A stretch of 64,000 bases of DNA from Ascaris suum (lineage: Eukaryota > Nematoda > Chromadorea > Rhabditida > Ascarididae): positions 3,732,501-3,796,500 of the forward strand of contig CM024185.1 of the NCBI GenBank assembly GCA_013433145.1, written 5' to 3'. Shown here one piece after another: positions 59,901-64,000 of this stretch; position 1 is the first letter of the stretch, and the number at the start of each line of letters is the position of its first letter. Both the position numbers and the translations under genes were made by a program. The notes under the pieces were generated by a model, which made no database searches, was not told where the DNA came from, and saw only the letters and a program-made list of their open reading frames with translations.

Positions 59901-62042
59901 GTTGGTCACTCGTTCAGTTTTCTCGAATTATTAATTAATAAGCGTGTTTTCAAAAAAAGGCTTCTTCTGCCAAAAATTAACATTATTGATCGGCTGGATA
60001 AATATATGTATGTATATATTTATATATTGCAAATGGTTTCGCCTCAGGGGATTTAGCCAATTTCATTTCGCGGCGTCTTTTTTCTTTGGTTTCAAACAAT
60101 GGAATTGGTAATGAAGCGTTTTTTTTTTTTTGGCATATAAATAGGGAAGAAGATGAGCCGTTTGAAACCGATTCGTTTATTACAGAATCTTGCAGCTATA
60201 TAGCATATCAATTTCATTCATATATGCTCTCGAATTGTTCCCCTTTTCTTTTCAGACTCTTTCATGTGGAATTTTAAATTCGCTTAATCGATTTATTGAT
60301 TTATTCTTGAATTTCATGACTTAACTCTGAAAGAATTTGCAAAAAAATTGAAAAAAAAGGAAAATTATTCTTGGAGAAATTCGACAAAAAAATGACTATC
60401 AAAACCGTGTCGATGATAAATTACCGTAATATTTCGCCTTCTTCAAAACTACGACGAAAAACAAATCTTCGCTTCGAGAGTCTCAATTTTTTTTTTCACA
60501 GCTAATGCGGCGGAAATTAAATTTTTTCTAAAGGCTGCAAAAGTGCACACCATTGTGAAACGAGAATTGTGCCACCCATTTTATTATTTCTCGAAAGTTT
60601 CTTTAGCTGCCAGCTTCTTTTTTTTTTGCTTAACTGCAATTAGAAAGAGGGATCTAATATGAGGACGGGATTGAGGGGGAGGAGGGGGAGCGGGAGGGGA
60701 GTCTTAGGATTGAATACATTATTTGAGCCATTAAAGTATAGGCAAAAGTTTAAAGGAAAATTGTTGGTAGAAATTCCTATCCTGTGAGTTGTTACGATTT
60801 TCACGCTAGGAATTGAAATGTTAGACGAATGAAAAGTAAGCTGCCGGTTTTATGTCGGATCGATTTTCTGAATTTCTTCCGGACTAGACGTCGGATCAAT
60901 TTTCTGGATTCTTCATTAAAACTTCTCGATTTTTGCTAAAACTTGAGTTATTTTCAAACCGATTTTGTCTAAATTTAAACAATCGATTTTTCCTAACCAT
61001 TAGGGCTTTGATCTTTCCTCTAGAAATATTCTACCGCAGTAGTTAGTTGTAAGGTTAGGATTATTTGAGGCATTGAAATTGCTAGAAATACGACGACTAT
61101 GGATTCAAACTATAGTTGAATTTCGATGGTATAAATTTTTATCAACCAACTAATAAAAAATGAAATTTATTGAAGAAATCCGAAAATCGAATTTCACATT
61201 AAAGCGGAATTTTAATAGGAACGAAATAAATAACGTCAGAGTCAGTAATCATTCTCGAAAATCTGTGAAAGAATCGATTTGGTTTGTTTATGATGAGTGG
61301 AAAAAGTTATTTGGCTGCAGATACGCAATGCTTCTCACTTCCTGCACAAAATATTTTCTTCATTGGTATATTCACTATCGGTTGGCTTTCATTTTCGTCG
61401 CGTCATTCACGATCGTTTGACTTTCAATTTGCAACTTCATTGCTTTCTCCTATTCTATTTCATTTTGTTGGATTGATGGGAATCTCACATAGGGGAGGGA
61501 ATTGGGGAGGAGGGGGGGGGGGGGAGTCTGGTAGGAAGAGAAGGGATGAACGTAATGAATTCGTTTCTCAGTGGAATTTGAATTTGCAAAAATCATGAAA
61601 TTCGTTTTCATTGATAGAAGTTTTTCATTGACGAAGTTTTCAAAAAGTCGCATGCAAACCTATCGAAGCAAAATTTGAAAAGCAGGTATGCTGATTTTAG
61701 AAGCATCTTCTGCTAACGAATAATTTACCTCTGTTCTACATTTGACACGAATAACGAAAAAGTTTTATTATTTTATCTCTGTTTAATTTCAATGATTCCT
61801 GAGAGGAAATTGCTAGACAAATAGACAAATATGCATACGCATTTGCATAGATATAGCATCAACATAATGAACTTCGCAAATGTAAATTTATAGAAACTGT
61901 ACAAATATACTCGTTTTTAACACTCAGTTTTTTATTATAAAGTAGTTATTATCGAGTTGATCATCGCTTGAGTGCTTTTTTTTGATTTGAAAGTAAATAT
62001 TTTTTTTTTCATTTTTAAGTTTATTCTTTTTGTGGATAACAG
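59901..62042. other. AT-rich stretch with purine tracts
   Basis: Includes G/A-rich tracts at 60670-60705 and 61490-61530 (with 13 G at 61512-61524) and a 36-bp-period repeat at 60854-60914. An 86-codon ATG frame at 61160-61420 on + has AT-rich codons and no recognisable domain, and I leave it uncalled. Confidence 0.45.
61512..61524 (+). repeat. Poly-G tract, 13 bases
   Basis: Uninterrupted G run following GGGGAGGA. Confidence 0.95.
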
Positions 62043-62428
62043 TCAAATATGTGGCAAAGAAGGGAATTTTCCTACCCGAATCAAAGTATCAAGCTATCAA
62101 GGTGCACTTACCTGTTGCTCATTAAAATGGAAGCTTTCAAAGTTTTTTGATTAGTTTTGCGCTGTTTTGATTTACTTACAATTGATTCATTCAAAACAAA
62201 GACGCTATACAACTACGATATTGCAGTGAAATGAAATTTTATGGAATATCCATCATAAAATCAAAGCCAAGACTGATCAGAACTCTCAGAGGAATTGATA
62301 TTTGTCGACAGAAGATATCACATCCGGGAAGTGTGATCATCACAGATTTTATGGATGCACCCAGCATGCTTGTTCTATCCTTCTATCACTCGCAAAGCCT
62401 TTTTGAAATTTGTTTCGAAACTTGTTAG
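62043..62428 (+). CDS. Candidate two-exon ORF, unknown protein
   Basis: Exon 62043-62101 (after GATAACAG, phase 0 in, 2 out) contains ATG at 62049 and reads MWQRREFSYPNQSIKL before AG|GTGCAC. Exon 62227-62428 (after GATATTGCAG, phase 2 in) reads EMKFYGISIIKSKPRLIRTL, then HPGSVIITDFMDAPSMLVLS, and ends at TAG 62426-62428. The 125-bp intron joins in phase. If 62049 is the start, the product is about 84 residues with no signal peptide. A different frame of the first exon is also open and codon-like, so the model is tentative. Confidence 0.25.
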
Positions 62429-64000
62429 AAGTTAGTTACCATTCATCCTCCACAGTAGCATTCCTCTCCTACCTATGAATCAATCACATATTGATAATCA
62501 ATACACGTAGAACTATTTCCTAAGCTCATGAGATCGCTTATATCGGCTTGTTCAACGCCATAAGTTGGTGCTTTTTGATTCTTTAAGGGGATTGATTGGT
62601 TATTTTTGTTTATCGGAAGGCAATGAGAGCGTTTTTTTTGGTTTATAAGCAAAGAATTTGAATCTTATTTTCAACTGCCATAGTTGAGTGAAATGACGCA
62701 ACACTGTTGCACTAGCAATTTCCGTCTCATCAGCGGTAATTTTTTTTTTTTTTTTTGATGAAGGCCCTATATTGAGAATGATAAACAAATACAGTGAAAT
62801 GACGCAACATCATCGACGCTTTTTTTTTTGCATTTAGTCAGCCATCTGCAAATATCGTGCAAACAAACAAACAAACAAACAAGCAAAAATGTACGATATG
62901 TGCTTTTTGCAATTCTTCCAATTGAGCCGGCCGCTTGCAGCATTATACGAAAGAATAATAAATTAATCCCTCATATGCTTCTTTTTCATGCCTCGTACCG
63001 ACTACATAATTTTTGTTTACATAGAAATTCATTATTACACGCCTTCGCAAACTTGTCGTCTCTGTTTATGCATAGGTTTGCACATGCGCATTTCTACGCT
63101 CACATGTCTGCCCGTCTGTTTATCGGTCTGTCCGACACCTCCAACTCCAGAATTACTGGAGCTAGATGTATGAAGTGATTTGCACAAGACGACAACCTTC
63201 ACTATATTTCACATCAATCCACCGATTTTAAAATAATGTCTGTTCGCTTAGAGGTGCTAGCAACTTACAGCAGTCTGATTTATATTTAAAACCATTTGGT
63301 TTACAAAAAAGCGAAGATTGGGGAAGAATTGGTCGAGTGATCGGAAGAAATAAGACATCACGACAATATGTGCTAAATCTTTCATTTTTTTTGTCATCGA
63401 TAGGACTGACTGATCTGATAGGTGGGGTACAAAGAGCACATATCGCGCCAATACCTTTAATACGCTTCATCATCAATTGAGTCCTACCTGATCGCATACG
63501 CTATATTTACCCAAATCCGTTGTTATTATAGCTTTTATATTCGTGAGGCAAAAAAATGAGAGACATTAGGCACACCACTTAAATATATCCAAGTATGGTG
63601 TTGCCGATAATCCGCTTTGCAAAAATCCACAAAAAAAACACAACGATTATTGGGGCGTTTAGAAAACGCGCCATCCCTATTAAATCGCAAGCGGCTCGAG
63701 TAAATTTTTCCTCACACTTTTTTTTTTGTCGGAAAATACATTGGTTCACATCTCGCTATGTTTTTTCCTTCCCTTGCATTGCTGAACTCGTTCCGGCTAT
63801 TTCGTAATATGCAATATGTTTTTAATTCTTCGATTTTGCCAAATGCTCTTTTCTATTGAATTCGTAAGAAGAGAGGCGAAATTTCCGCTGCAATATTTTT
63901 ATATATTTCTGCAGCAGTAAATAGCGGTTTATTGTTTTGGTATACTTTTTTACGTTCGATACTTTAGAGTTTGCAAAATTTCTAGGTAAATGAAAAATAT
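62429..64000. other. Right-hand end, no supported gene
   Basis: Holds a 17-bp direct repeat (AGTGAAATGACGCAACA at 62687 and 62793), poly-T runs at 62741 and 62820, and an (AAAC)n microsatellite at 62862-62881. Open frames on both strands at 62828-63500 overlap one another with no splice or start evidence. Confidence 0.5.
62862..62884. repeat. (AAAC)n microsatellite
   Basis: About five to six copies of the tetranucleotide. Confidence 0.9.

Noticed and set aside
61160..61420. 86-codon ATG frame beginning MKFIEEIRKSNF
   Set aside because: Codons are AT-rich like the background, with no domain, overlap with another open frame and no splice support.
63228..63497. 89-codon minus-strand ORF
   Set aside because: No recognisable motif, an overlapping alternative frame is open, and there are no splice or start features to favour it.

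Overview
This window looks like nuclear DNA of an AT-rich, intron-rich nematode, probably a parasitic one. Base composition is roughly one third GC. Introns are GT-AG with the short T-rich TTTCAG-type acceptor typical of nematodes, coding exons are mostly 35-240 bp, and introns run from 66 bp to several kb. Nothing prokaryotic is present. The species assignment is inference; the sequence supports 'nematode' but not a genus.

Two genes are recognisable with confidence, both on the + strand. The first (433-14137, 5' end unresolved) is a mitofusin, the dynamin-family GTPase that fuses mitochondrial outer membranes (fzo-1 of worms). I place 19 exons by reading frame, splice site and intron phase. 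The phases close at every junction except the one after the exon ending at 9855. The second is a gamma-interferon-inducible lysosomal thiol reductase (GILT) gene, with core exons at 33453-33695, 38098-38294 and 39109-39313. It carries the CxxC active site and, unusually, a GC-AG intron. Its N-terminus is ambiguous. A signal-peptide exon at 28923-28979 fits in phase. A separate open frame encoding a membrane anchor also runs right up to the GILT exon, but one base out of frame.

Between and beyond these genes are scattered exon-like pieces of unknown function. They include a three-exon 73-residue secreted protein (28923-30200), two short exons at 20165 and 24098, a four-exon chain on the minus strand (57345 down to 55955) with a run of five arginines, and a two-exon + strand frame at 62043-62428. 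These are gene-model hypotheses built by hand from phase-compatible splice sites.

The rest is non-coding DNA rich in simple repeats: four long (AT)n arrays, eight + strand poly-G sites against one poly-C site, several A/T-rich tetranucleotide tracts, a degenerate pyrimidine-rich tandem array (47296-47640), and a small tandem repeat in the GILT intron carrying four perfect TGACGTCA (CRE) palindromes (37074-37183). I found no tRNA, rRNA, spliced-leader RNA, CRISPR array or recognisable intact transposon.
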